DNA of 64,000 bases from Thiorhodovibrio winogradskyi. GTDB lineage: Bacteria > Pseudomonadota > Gammaproteobacteria > Chromatiales > Chromatiaceae. Location of the stretch: contig NZ_CP121472.1 in NCBI RefSeq assembly GCF_036208045.1, positions 2,305,531 through 2,369,530 on the forward strand, read 5' to 3'. The notes beneath the pieces were generated by a model. The model ran no database searches. It was not told the origin of the DNA and saw only the letters and a list, made by a program, of their open reading frames with translations. The translations under genes were made by a program, and so were the position numbers. Positions 20,782 to 28,724 of the stretch are shown here, piece by piece; position 1 is the stretch's first letter, and every line of letters begins with the position of its first letter.

Positions 20782-21540
20782 TTAGCGATAGGGATAATGC
20801 TGCGGAGGCATGGGCACATTGTGATGCATCCAGCCCGGCATGACTGGGCGTTGAGGCATGGGCGGTGGCGCTGATGGACGACCCTGCGGTGCCGGAGCTG
20901 CTTTCGGTGGTACCTGCGCAGCTTGATTTCGCGGAGCTTGAGGCTCTGCCGTAGCCTCCTGAGTCTCTGCTGCGGGCTCCGGCTTGGACGCAGGCGGTGC
21001 TGCGGGTGGTTTTGGCGCTGCTTTGCTTGCTGCCTGCGGGGATTGGGGAGCAAAGGGCTTGGCGAGTGCAGGGCTGGCCGATGATGGCGTTGCTGGTTCG
21101 GAAGCCGGCTTTGGCGCTGGCGAACTGGCCGAGTCTGAGGATGAATCGGATGCCGATGCTTCTGTGGCGTTAGCAGCGGACGCGGGTGTTTCAGTCTTCG
21201 CCGTGTCCGATTTCTCCGGATCAGACTCATTCGCCGTAGCTTGATTGCCGGAGGTTGAATCAGTACTGCTCTCAGCCGCCTGGGCGTCAGCCTTCTTGGA
21301 GGGTTCCTCCTCCTGCTTGGCAACCACTACCCGGCCAATTGGGCTCAATCGCTGATCGACTGTTTCATCGGCATGATGCCCAGTACTTTTGTGGGTGCCA
21401 TAGGGATCGCCAAGGATAAAAATGGAACCAAATATCAGCGCAAGTACACCGCCAACGGCGACGACCTTCCCGGTTCCAAGCGAGGCAAGGATGCCGCCTG
21501 ATTTTTGCTTATGCTGATCTGCGTCCACGGATTTGCTCAT
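20782..21540 (-). CDS. Pro/Ala-rich membrane-anchored protein with cytochrome c5-like N-terminus but no heme site
   Basis: A 252-residue protein: cytoplasmic start, one membrane helix (about 27-45), a short segment ADETVDQRLSPIGRVVVA, then a long disordered tail very rich in Ala, Pro, Ser and Glu, ending in MPQRPVMPGWMHHNVPMPPQ. The segment after the helix resembles the run-up to the heme domain in membrane-anchored cytochrome c5 proteins (by eye). No CxxCH occurs, so no covalent heme can be bound. The His/Met-rich end could bind metal (speculation). It has its own terminator. Confidence 0.7.
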   Translation of the reverse strand: MSKSVDADQHKQKSGGILASLGTGKVVAVGGVLALIFGSIFILGDPYGTHKSTGHHADETVDQRLSPIGRVVVAKQEEEPSKKADAQAAESSTDSTSGNQATANESDPEKSDTAKTETPASAANATEASASDSSSDSASSPAPKPASEPATPSSASPALAKPFAPQSPQAASKAAPKPPAAPPASKPEPAAETQEATAEPQAPRNQAAQVPPKAAPAPQGRPSAPPPMPQRPVMPGWMHHNVPMPPQHYPYR

Positions 21541-21768
21541 TCATATCTCCTATTGTTCCGTTGCACAGTGGCGAAAAAGTGATGTGGTGTAAATCATTGC
21601 CCAAGGTCAGCTAGATGCGAATGCACATGGGACATCACCAGCGTGGAAAAGGAAGATGCTGTTTCACTGCCAGAGATCTGTCGCACCTTAGCCAGACTGG
21701 AGGATAACGCTGTTGAGTCACTGTCGCGCGTATTGTCCCCACTACGTCGGACCATGCATCCATGTGGC

Positions 21769-22353
21769 TCATGATAAGGGCGCCCGGCCAAACAACCATT
21801 GATGCGCCCAGAAAAGGAAGAGCAGATAGAACAAGGTGCCTCCGATGAGCGCGATGACGTCATTCCGCCGTCCGGCCGCAGCCCCCGGCCCGGTCCCGGT
21901 GCCCGGACCGCGGCGTTTAAGTGAAATCCGATCAGCCACCGCCCATGTGAGAAAGCTGCCAAACAGCAACACGTCGGCCAGGGATCCATTCGCAAGCAAA
22001 TGCGCAAAAGACCAGATCTTAACGGCGGCCAGCATTGGGTGTTTGGTTGTGCGCTGGATGCGACCTGGCAGATAGGCCGCGAACAATAGCGGAAACACTG
22101 GCAGCATCAACAGAAGCACCAGATGCCGCATCCAAGTGGGCGGCTGGTACAAAATGATTGGATCGACACTCGTACGAGCATCGCCGTAGCCGTGAATAAT
22201 CAGCCAAAGGCCTAGCAGTGACAGCAGCGCGTAGCCGCTTTTCCAAGCTGTTTCTCCAAGACGATTAACCACTTGGCCGCGCCAGGCGGGGCGTAACATG
22301 GCGGCGGAATGCGTCCCTAGAAACAAGAGTAGGCCGGTGATCAGTTCAACCAT
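21769..22353 (-). CDS. nnrU: NnrU family membrane protein
   Basis: A 194-residue polytopic inner-membrane protein with five or six helices. The start LITGLLLFLGTHS and the central KHPMLAAVKIWSFAHLLANG are family signatures; the latter resembles isoprenylcysteine methyltransferase-like membrane enzymes. NnrU was named from nitrite/nitric-oxide reduction loci, but many members lie outside them and the activity is unproven. No denitrification gene is nearby. A Gly/Pro-rich loop (GPGTGTGPGAAAG) near residue 150 is unusual. Confidence 0.85.
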   Translation of the reverse strand: MVELITGLLLFLGTHSAAMLRPAWRGQVVNRLGETAWKSGYALLSLLGLWLIIHGYGDARTSVDPIILYQPPTWMRHLVLLLMLPVFPLLFAAYLPGRIQRTTKHPMLAAVKIWSFAHLLANGSLADVLLFGSFLTWAVADRISLKRRGPGTGTGPGAAAGRRNDVIALIGGTLFYLLFLFWAHQWLFGRAPLS

Positions 22354-22568
22354 GAGACAAGGAGATGCACAAAATTTAAAGATGAAGCGCGAAAAAATAA
22401 TGTCGCACGGGACGCACCCTGGATCGCGCGAGGGCCGAAAACCGGGATTCTACCTCATCCATTCCGACGATGCTCGGTCGAATGCGCGGGCGGTGGATTA
22501 CAGCAAAGCTGCGGCCAGGCTTGAAAGCGGCTCAAGGGGCTCATGTGGCGGGTCTCATGCGGCGTATT

Positions 22569-23648
22569 TCATGCAGAGGGTCTGGCTTTAGCAACCTCCC
22601 GGAGTTTCTCTTGCGGCCAGGCACAGAGCACGGCCTGAACGAGAGTGGCGAGAGGGATGGCAAAAAACACACCCCAAAAACCCCAGATGCCGCCGAAGAC
22701 AAGAATGGCGACAATGATGGCGACGGGATGTAAATTGACAACCTCGGAGAATAGTAAGGGAACCAGCACATTACCGTCTGCAGCCTGGATGATCAGGTAC
22801 ACCACGGAAAGCCACAACAACTGCGGCGACCATCCCCACTGAAACCAGGCGATCAAGACCACGGGGATAGTCACCACCGAGGCGCCGATATAGGGCACGA
22901 TCACGGACAGTCCGACCAGCACCGCGAGCAGCAGAGCATAATTCAGCCCAAATGCCGAAAAGGCCGCGAAGCTGACGGCCCAGATGATAAGAATTTCCCA
23001 CACCTTGCCACGCACATAGTTGTAAATCTGGCGGTCCACTTCTTGCCAGACGGAGCCAGCGATTCGTCGGTGTCGAGGAAGGTAACCTTTAAACCAGTCC
23101 AGGATCAATTCCTTGTCCTTGAGAAAAAAGAACACTAGCAGTGGCATCAGAATCAGGTAGACAATCACCGTGATCATGCCGACCACCGATGACATCGAAA
23201 GCGATACTAACTTCTGGCCGAAGTATAGGATTTCCGCGCGAATGGTATTGATCAGCGTGTGAATCTGCTCGTTGGTCACCAACTCCGGATAGCGCTGCGG
23301 CAGACCCATGAGTGCCTGCTGCCAGGTGGTGAGCATGCCGGGAAGTTGCTGTACCAGGTCTGTGGCCTGGCGCCACAACAGGGGCAGCACCAACAATAGC
23401 AGGGAGGCCAGGAAAAGCATGAAACCGAGGAGCGCGACGAGGGAGCCGAGCAGCCGGGGCCAGCCCTTGCGCTCTAGAAAACCCACCGCGCCTTCTAGCA
23501 GATAGGCGATGACGATGCTGGCGAACACAGGGGTCAGCATGTTGCCGAGGGTGATAACAATCACCAGCACCGACAAGAGAGAAAATGCCAGGAACAGAAT
23601 CTGCGGATCAGAGAAGTGACGGCGGAACCAATGACCGATTGCGTGCAT
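22569..23648 (-). CDS. AI-2E family transporter (PerM/YdiK type permease)
   Basis: A 359-residue membrane protein with the eight-helix AI-2E exporter layout: helices around 15-75, a long soluble or amphipathic stretch (about 75-145), then helices to the end. The family motif PYIGASVVTIPVVL and the C-terminal GGIWGFWGVFFAIPLATLV are clear. The family includes AI-2 exporters and sodium/proton antiporters, so the cargo is not predictable. It starts 11 bases after the upstream small gene, so they form an operon. Confidence 0.88.
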   Translation of the reverse strand: MHAIGHWFRRHFSDPQILFLAFSLLSVLVIVITLGNMLTPVFASIVIAYLLEGAVGFLERKGWPRLLGSLVALLGFMLFLASLLLLVLPLLWRQATDLVQQLPGMLTTWQQALMGLPQRYPELVTNEQIHTLINTIRAEILYFGQKLVSLSMSSVVGMITVIVYLILMPLLVFFFLKDKELILDWFKGYLPRHRRIAGSVWQEVDRQIYNYVRGKVWEILIIWAVSFAAFSAFGLNYALLLAVLVGLSVIVPYIGASVVTIPVVLIAWFQWGWSPQLLWLSVVYLIIQAADGNVLVPLLFSEVVNLHPVAIIVAILVFGGIWGFWGVFFAIPLATLVQAVLCAWPQEKLREVAKARPSA

Positions 23649-23659
23649 GCTTCTCTGCC

Positions 23660-24043
23660 TTAGATTCGCTCACGTTCATGGCGCGCAAAGAGCGCTTCAA
23701 GCTCGTCGATGACCTCAATGGCCGGGCGTCCCTGAATCATGTGTGCTGACATGAGTAAGGATGCCTCATTGAGCAGATTACTCGCTTCAAGTTCCGGGTA
23801 GCTGCGACGCAGCCGTTTCATCGCGGCAATCACGCTCTCCTCAGCCGGTCGCGGCTCACGCTCCGCCTGTTTGCCACTGCCTGGCGCAGAGAGCCTGTTA
23901 TCCGGCGTCGAGTCGGTCCGCACCTGACGCTGTGCGAGAAACTCCGCGAAGGCGCCTAGGGTTTCGCGATCTGTTGCGTTGAGAGAGCGGAAGTGTTTGA
24001 TCAATCGCCGCTCGCGCGCATTACCGAGATCAGTTCCCAACAT
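23660..24043 (-). CDS. Conserved hypothetical protein, first gene of AI-2E operon
   Basis: A 127-residue soluble protein, helical and charged, that I do not recognise. The N-terminal part (RERRLIKHFRSLNATDRETLGAFAEFL) looks like a small helical domain. It is followed by a polar linker and a C-terminal helical segment (SVIAAMKRLRRSYPELEASNLL). No HTH, metal or nucleotide motif is apparent. Its tight spacing to the AI-2E-type permease suggests a linked job. Confidence 0.6.
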   Translation of the reverse strand: MLGTDLGNARERRLIKHFRSLNATDRETLGAFAEFLAQRQVRTDSTPDNRLSAPGSGKQAEREPRPAEESVIAAMKRLRRSYPELEASNLLNEASLLMSAHMIQGRPAIEVIDELEALFARHERERI

Positions 24044-24116
24044 CAGATGGCTGGCATGACAATGAGGTTTACCGGGTGGGTCACGGTGGATACTTGTCGC
24101 GACTCACCATGGTCTG

Positions 24117-24151
24117 AAAAAAAACGCCGCGGAGTTGCGTCCGCGGCGTTT
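24117..24151 (-). terminator. Intrinsic terminator of tusA-dsrE2
   Basis: A GC-rich hairpin (arms about 24124-24133 and 24141-24151, loop GTTGCG) followed, reading leftward, by eight T. It lies 45 bases past the dsrE2 stop. Confidence 0.9.
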
Positions 24152-24196
24152 ACTGTATCGGCCTGCCGCGGTTGACCGGCAGCAAGGGAGATAGGG

Positions 24197-24676
24197 TCAG
24201 ATATAGAGACAGATGTCGCTTTCGCCGGCAAATTCAAAAAAAGCCGCCGCGCCAGCATATTCAACGCCATCGATGAAGTCCTTGCGATCCATGTCGAACA
24301 GATCCACTGTCATCTGGCAGGCGATCAGTTGGACCTCGGCTTCCTGACAGAGGTCGCGCAGTTCTTCGACACTTGCCACGCCCTTGTCCTTCATCTTCTT
24401 CTTCATCATGGCGGTCATCATGGCCTGCATGCCGGGCAGGGCCATGCCAAGAATCGGGAACCATTTGTCCATTCCCATTGGCATTGGCATGCCAGGGTTC
24501 CCCAGCGGTGTGACTTCGAGCGTCAGTTTTTTCTTCAGGAGCTGCAAGCCGTAGAAGGTGAAAAACACCTGCACCTCATAGCCCAATGCGGCTGCGGTGG
24601 ATGCGAGGATGAAAGGCGGATAGGCCCAGTCGAGCGAGCCTTTGGTGGCGATGATCGCGAGTTTCTTTTCTTCCAT
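24197..24676 (-). CDS. dsrE2: DsrE2-like sulfurtransferase-family protein
   Basis: A 159-residue DsrE/DsrF/DrsH-like protein. It has the alpha/beta opening KLAIIATKGSLDWAYPPFIL, a hydrophobic Met/Pro-rich middle (MPMPMGMDKWFPILGMALPG) that marks the membrane-associated DsrE2 type, and two cysteines in LCQEAEVQLIACQMTVDLF, candidate sulfur carriers. In purple sulfur bacteria, work on Allochromatium vinosum places DsrE2 with rhodanese and TusA in moving sulfane sulfur to the Dsr sulfite-reductase pathway. Here it follows tusA by 213 bases on the same strand. A terminator closes the unit. Confidence 0.88.
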   Translation of the reverse strand: MEEKKLAIIATKGSLDWAYPPFILASTAAALGYEVQVFFTFYGLQLLKKKLTLEVTPLGNPGMPMPMGMDKWFPILGMALPGMQAMMTAMMKKKMKDKGVASVEELRDLCQEAEVQLIACQMTVDLFDMDRKDFIDGVEYAGAAAFFEFAGESDICLYI

Positions 24677-24889
24677 CGGTTTCTCTTGGCGGTGTTGGTC
24701 TAGGTGTATTGGCCGGGGAATGCTGATTGGGAGATTTCGGCCAGTCTATCAGACGGCTTTGGCCAGCAGCTTAAAGATGGTGCTAACCAAGGTCTCCCTC
24801 GTCCAGCGATGACAGCGTGGCGGAAACCTTGACCGGGATCCCCTGAATGCGAAACTGGGATGCCTGCCTGAGGTTTCCTGCACTTGAGA

Positions 24890-25120
24890 TCAGGATTTCT
24901 TGATCAGAAACAAAAATTTGCCACCATCCTCGCGTGATTCCATCAACTCGTTGCCAGTTTGCTTGGCAAAGGCGTCGAAGTCTTTGACCGAGCCTGGGTC
25001 GGTTGCAATGATGTGCAATACCTGGCCCGATTCCATGCCGGCCAGGGTCTTCTTCGCGCGCAGGATCGGCAAGGGGCAGTTGAGTCCGCTTGCATCCAGT
25101 TCTTGGTCGAAATCAGCCAT
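24890..25120 (-). CDS. tusA: Sulfur carrier protein TusA
   Basis: A 76-residue TusA/SirA fold. The sulfur-binding cysteine is C15 in the hallmark NCPLPILRAKK, and the second half (HIIATDPGSVKDFDAFAKQTGN) is canonical. TusA accepts persulfide sulfur and passes it on for tRNA thiolation or, in sulfur oxidisers, for cytoplasmic sulfur oxidation. Pairing with dsrE2 argues for the second role. The rhodanese gene usually placed first in this operon is absent. A good promoter lies 110 bases upstream. Confidence 0.95.
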   Translation of the reverse strand: MADFDQELDASGLNCPLPILRAKKTLAGMESGQVLHIIATDPGSVKDFDAFAKQTGNELMESREDGGKFLFLIKKS

Positions 25121-25230
25121 GGTTAACCTCCAAGATAGTGCTTGATGATTCTGTGTCCGATCCCTGGGTGTGCCCTCGCACGCATGCCCTAGGAATCTAC
25201 TCAGTTTTTAACAATACGCAAAGATTCTGA

Positions 25231-25259
25231 TTTATAGGGGAAGCTGGCGAAAAACGCAA
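25231..25259 (-). promoter_or_regulatory. Sigma-70 promoter of tusA-dsrE2
   Basis: Reading leftward: TTGCGT (25259-25254), a 17-base spacer, TATAAA (25236-25231). The rest of the 316-base gap between tusA and tRNA-Arg holds no gene. About 120 bases upstream of the -35 (25260-25380) are strikingly AT-rich, unlike the surroundings, and may act as an UP-like or regulator-binding region. Confidence 0.7.
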
Positions 25260-25436
25260 GTCTGGCCAAATCAGATAGATATAAAAATAAATAAATACAT
25301 TAATTTGTAGTTTTTATCAACATTACACACTTTAGATAGTTTTAATATACAACTGTATTTTAATGTATTTTCCAGAAAACAGACTGTCACCGCGACCTAG
25401 CTCGCACTAGGGAGAGGTGATGATTTTCAGCGGATT

Positions 25437-25513
25437 TGGTGCCCTCGACAGGATTCGAACCTGTGACCTGCCGCTTAGGAGGCGGCTGCTCTATCCTGCT
25501 GAGCTACGAGGGC
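25437..25513 (-). tRNA. tRNA-Arg (CCT)
   Basis: Leftward 77-base cloverleaf with encoded CCA. The acceptor is GCCCTCG/CGAGGGC, the anticodon loop CTCCTAA on a GCCGC/GCGGC stem gives anticodon CCT, and the T-arm is GGTTCGAATCC. Confidence 0.96.
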
Positions 25514-25642
25514 GCGGGGAACCTCAGTCGGAAATCCTAGCAAAGAGCGAAGCCGGCGTCTCCTTTGGGTTGAACGGGGCTCAATGCTGGGCTGAGGCAG
25601 GGGGAGGGTGTCGAGCTTGAAATCAGCCTAGAGGATTTGCTC

Positions 25643-25729
25643 TCACTTGCGCGTGGGGCAATCCTTGCAGCGCTTGCCTTTCTTGTAGCTTTTGCAGCAC
25701 TTGTCTTTTTTCTTGGTCATGTTGCTCAT
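25643..25729 (-). CDS. 28-residue Cys/Lys-rich protein translationally coupled to recN
   Basis: The ATG at 25729 overlaps the recN TGA in the ATGA arrangement. The frame encodes 28 residues: a lysine-rich start, then KDKCCKSYKKGKRCKDCP and a stop at 25643-25645. Four cysteines (CC and CxxC) among many lysines suggest a tiny metal-binding (zinc or iron) or nucleic-acid-binding protein. The overlap with recN, and the contrast between this composition and its GC-rich surroundings, support a real gene. I recall similar short KGKRCKxCP proteins in gammaproteobacteria, but their function is unknown to me. Confidence 0.68.
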   Translation of the reverse strand: MSNMTKKKDKCCKSYKKGKRCKDCPTRK

Positions 25730-27453
25730 GGGTCAGTGTTCCTGTGCGAGCTTGTTGCGATGGCCGCTTTGGCTGGTGTGCCGCCAGATTGTGGTCTGGT
25801 CAGCATCTCCTCGGCATGGGCACGGGTGGTCGCGGTGATCTCGGTGCCACCGAGCATGCGCGCGATTTCATTAACGCGATCAGCGGCGTCGAGCGCGGTG
25901 ATTTCAGCAAAAGTTTGGCCGTCCTTGGTGTGCTTGCGTACCTGTAACTGCTGGTGGGCCTGGGCGGCGACCTGGGGCAGGTGGGTGACGCAAAGCACCT
26001 GACGCTCCTCGCCGAGTTGGCGCAACTGACGTCCGACAATCTCGGCGACGCCACCACCGATGCCAACATCGACCTCGTCGAAGACCAGTACTGGGATACT
26101 GATGCAGTTGGCGGTGGCGACCTGAATCGCAAGGCTGATGCGCGAGAGTTCGCCGCCGGAGGCGACCTTGGCCAGGGATTGCGCTGGCTGACCGGGGTTG
26201 GCGCTGACCAAAAAGCTGATCTGATCGAGCCCATGGGCGGTGCTGGCGGAGCTGTCCTGGGTTTGGATGTCGATGGCGAAGAGCCCGCCGGACATGCCAA
26301 GCTCCTGCATCGAGGCGGTGACCGTGGTGCTCAGGCGCTCGGCGGCGGCGCGGCGCGATTTGGTCAGTGTTTGGGCGGCCTTGAGGTAGGCATCGCGCGC
26401 CTGGTCGCGCGCGGCTGTCAGGCTGTCGAGATTGGCATCGGCCTGTTCGAGCTGCTGATATTCACCGGCGATGTCGCGGTGTCGCTCCGGGAGCTGAGCC
26501 GGCAAGATCCGATATTTGCGCGCTATCTCATGAATACGGCTCAGACGGTCTTCGATCTCCTGCAAACGCGCCGGGTCCATGTCGAGTGCGTCCAGGTACT
26601 GGCGCAGGTTGGAGGCGGCTTCTTCAATCTGCACCGCGGCCCCTTCAATGAGCTCGACGCTTGGCGCCAGTCTGGTATCCAGGGCGCTCAGTTCGGAGAG
26701 TTCGCCACTGGCGCGGCCGAGCTGGTCGTGCAGGGCGGGTTCGCCGTCGTAAACCAGTTGCAGGATCCGCGCGCAGGTTTCCTGCAGGCGCCCTTGATGA
26801 GCCAGGCGGCGCTGGTCGGTGTCGAGTTGATCGAGTTCGTCTTCACTGAGCGCCAGGTCGTCGAGTTCTACGAGCTGAAAGCGCAGCAGGTCGAGGCGCG
26901 CGGCGCGCTGGTCGCGCTCGGCCGTCAGTTGCTTCCAACGCTCGTCATTGTCGCGAAAGTGGCGGTAGGCTTGGGCCACGGTGGCGCGCAATGGGCCATG
27001 ATTGGCATAGCCATCGAGCAGGTCGCGCTGGGCGTTGGCGCGCAGCAGGGATTGATGGGCGTGTTGCCCGTGGATATCCACCAGCAACTCGCCCAGGGCT
27101 TTCAACTGGCTGCTGCTAACCGTGCGGCCGTTGACGAAGGCACGTGAGCGACCGCTGCCCTGGAGTACGCGGCGAATGGCGCAGTCGTCATCTTCGTCCA
27201 GTTCCTGCTCTGCCAGCCAGGCGCGCGCTTGTGGACAGGCGCTCAGATCGAAATGAGCGCTGACCTCGGCCTTGTCGCTCCCGGCGCGGATCATGCCCGC
27301 GTCGGCGCGCTCGCCCAGGGTCAGCCCCAGAGCATCGATCAGAATGGATTTGCCGGCGCCGGTCTCGCCGGTCAAGGCGGTCATGCCGGGGCCGAATTCC
27401 AGCTCCAGACGGCTGACAATGACCAGATCCTGTACTTGAATATGGGTTAACAC
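25726..27453 (-). CDS. recN: DNA repair protein RecN
   Basis: A 575-residue SMC-like ATPase acting in double-strand-break repair and chromosome cohesion. Walker A GETGAGKS is close to the N-terminus, a central coiled-coil region (about 150-370) is rich in Leu/Arg/Glu/Gln, and the C-terminal part holds the signature VASGGELSRISLAIQ and Walker B VLVFDEVDVGIGGG. I start at the GTG at 27453 (VLTHIQVQDLVIV), which has AGGAAGG upstream and fits the family N-terminus. The open frame to 27483 adds only ten residues inside nadK. It overlaps the nadK end by a few bases and couples to a micro-gene at its own stop. Confidence 0.94.
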   Translation of the reverse strand: MLTHIQVQDLVIVSRLELEFGPGMTALTGETGAGKSILIDALGLTLGERADAGMIRAGSDKAEVSAHFDLSACPQARAWLAEQELDEDDDCAIRRVLQGSGRSRAFVNGRTVSSSQLKALGELLVDIHGQHAHQSLLRANAQRDLLDGYANHGPLRATVAQAYRHFRDNDERWKQLTAERDQRAARLDLLRFQLVELDDLALSEDELDQLDTDQRRLAHQGRLQETCARILQLVYDGEPALHDQLGRASGELSELSALDTRLAPSVELIEGAAVQIEEAASNLRQYLDALDMDPARLQEIEDRLSRIHEIARKYRILPAQLPERHRDIAGEYQQLEQADANLDSLTAARDQARDAYLKAAQTLTKSRRAAAERLSTTVTASMQELGMSGGLFAIDIQTQDSSASTAHGLDQISFLVSANPGQPAQSLAKVASGGELSRISLAIQVATANCISIPVLVFDEVDVGIGGGVAEIVGRQLRQLGEERQVLCVTHLPQVAAQAHQQLQVRKHTKDGQTFAEITALDAADRVNEIARMLGGTEITATTRAHAEEMLTRPQSGGTPAKAAIATSSHRNTDP

Positions 27454-28412
27454 CTTGCACCTTCCTGGACTTGTCCACCCCAACCGAGTTTCGCGCGCAA
27501 CAGTTGAAAATGATCGTGCCCGCGCGGATGGAGCAGTCGCACGCGCGTGTGGCCGCGGCGGATGCGCACGGACCTGGTGCTGGCGAGCTCAAAGGCCACC
27601 TGGCCATCGCAGGTGAGACGCGCGGTCTCTGGATGGTGGTGACAGAGGCGGACCTCGATTTCGCTGTCGCCGCCAACCACCAGCGGGCGGTTACTGAGAG
27701 TATGAGGGCAAATGGGCACTAGCAGGAGATTATCCAGCCCGGGATGCAGCAGTGGTCCGCCGCCGGAGAGGGCATAGGCGGTGGAGCCGGTTGGGGTGGC
27801 GATAATCAGCCCATCGGAGCGCTGGGCGTTGACGAACTGACCGTCGATATAGGTCTCGAACTCGATCATTCGCACCGTGTTCCATTTGGCGATCACGGCT
27901 TCATTGAGTGCCTTGCCAGTCCAGACCGGCTTGCACTCCGGCCCATTCGCGGACGACGCCATCAGACGGGTCTCAAGCAGGCTGCGGTATTCGCTGTCGT
28001 AGTTTCCGTCTAGCATATCGTTCAGACGGGTTTCGATGCAGTTCGGCGACAGGTCGACCAAAAAGCCCAGGCGTCCGAGATTGATGCCAACCAGGGGCGT
28101 GTTCGTGGTGGCAACCTCGCGCGCGGCGTGCAGAAAGGTGCCGTCGCCGCCGATGACGATAATCAAATCGCTGTGGGTGGCGAGTTGGGCATAGGGGCTT
28201 GAGTGCTGCTCGCGCGCTTGCCCGGCTAGAGAGTCGTTCTCCGAGTTGCCGGCAGGACTGCGGTGATCGGAGAGTAGAGCCGAGGTGGCCGGCTCAAGCA
28301 AAGTTCGATGCCCGCGTCGCTCGAGATGCGCGAGCAATCGCTGCAAGGTGGCCGGAACCCGAGGGTCCGGTTCCTGTTTGCCGATGATGCCGATGGTATG
28401 GAAAGCGCTCAT
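27447..28412 (-). CDS. nadK: NAD kinase
   Basis: A 321-residue cytoplasmic ATP-NAD kinase, the source of NADP. The GGDGT motif is at 88-92, with LGRLGFLVDL and the TPTGSTAYALSGGGPL substrate block further on. It is longer than typical (about 290 residues) because of a polar insertion near 48-74 (SDHRSPAGNSENDSLAG) before the GGDGT strand. It precedes recN on the same strand, as in E. coli, where nadK and recN are neighbours. Confidence 0.95.
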   Translation of the reverse strand: MSAFHTIGIIGKQEPDPRVPATLQRLLAHLERRGHRTLLEPATSALLSDHRSPAGNSENDSLAGQAREQHSSPYAQLATHSDLIIVIGGDGTFLHAAREVATTNTPLVGINLGRLGFLVDLSPNCIETRLNDMLDGNYDSEYRSLLETRLMASSANGPECKPVWTGKALNEAVIAKWNTVRMIEFETYIDGQFVNAQRSDGLIIATPTGSTAYALSGGGPLLHPGLDNLLLVPICPHTLSNRPLVVGGDSEIEVRLCHHHPETARLTCDGQVAFELASTRSVRIRRGHTRVRLLHPRGHDHFQLLRAKLGWGGQVQEGARC

Positions 28413-28591
28413 GCAAGGTATTGTGCCACGTTGGTGGTCAAGACCCGAAGTGCCGGGATGCTCGCATTATACCGAGGGTGGGATGCGCTCGTGCTTGGCC
28501 GGCAACCCGCGTTAGTCCCGCAGGGCAGACGGCTGGTCCAGTCAGAGTCGCACCAAATTCCAGGCGTGCGGCAGGCTGTCGGCGGCCTGGC

Positions 28592-28620
28592 TTGACAGCC
28601 GCGGCGTCTGTCCCTAAATT
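28592..28620 (+). promoter_or_regulatory. Sigma-70 promoter of hrcA-grpE
   Basis: TTGACA (28592-28597), a 17-base spacer, then TAAATT (28615-28620). The predicted start at about 28627 falls at the left edge of the CIRCE element, the classic site for HrcA repression. Confidence 0.85.
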
Positions 28621-28629
28621 GAAGGGTCG

Positions 28630-28656
28630 TTAGCACTCGGGGCGGGTGAGTGCTAA
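28630..28656 (+). promoter_or_regulatory. CIRCE operator (HrcA binding site)
   Basis: TTAGCACTC, nine bases, GAGTGCTAA: a perfect match to the CIRCE inverted repeat. It lies at the start of the hrcA transcript, so HrcA should repress its own operon when GroEL keeps it folded. No other copy was found in the window, including upstream of dnaK. Confidence 0.96.
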
Positions 28657-28724
28657 ATCATGCTCCTGGCCACCCCGGAGGATGAAGCGGCTGTTTCACG
28701 GTTATGTTTCACAATGAGGTTGCG

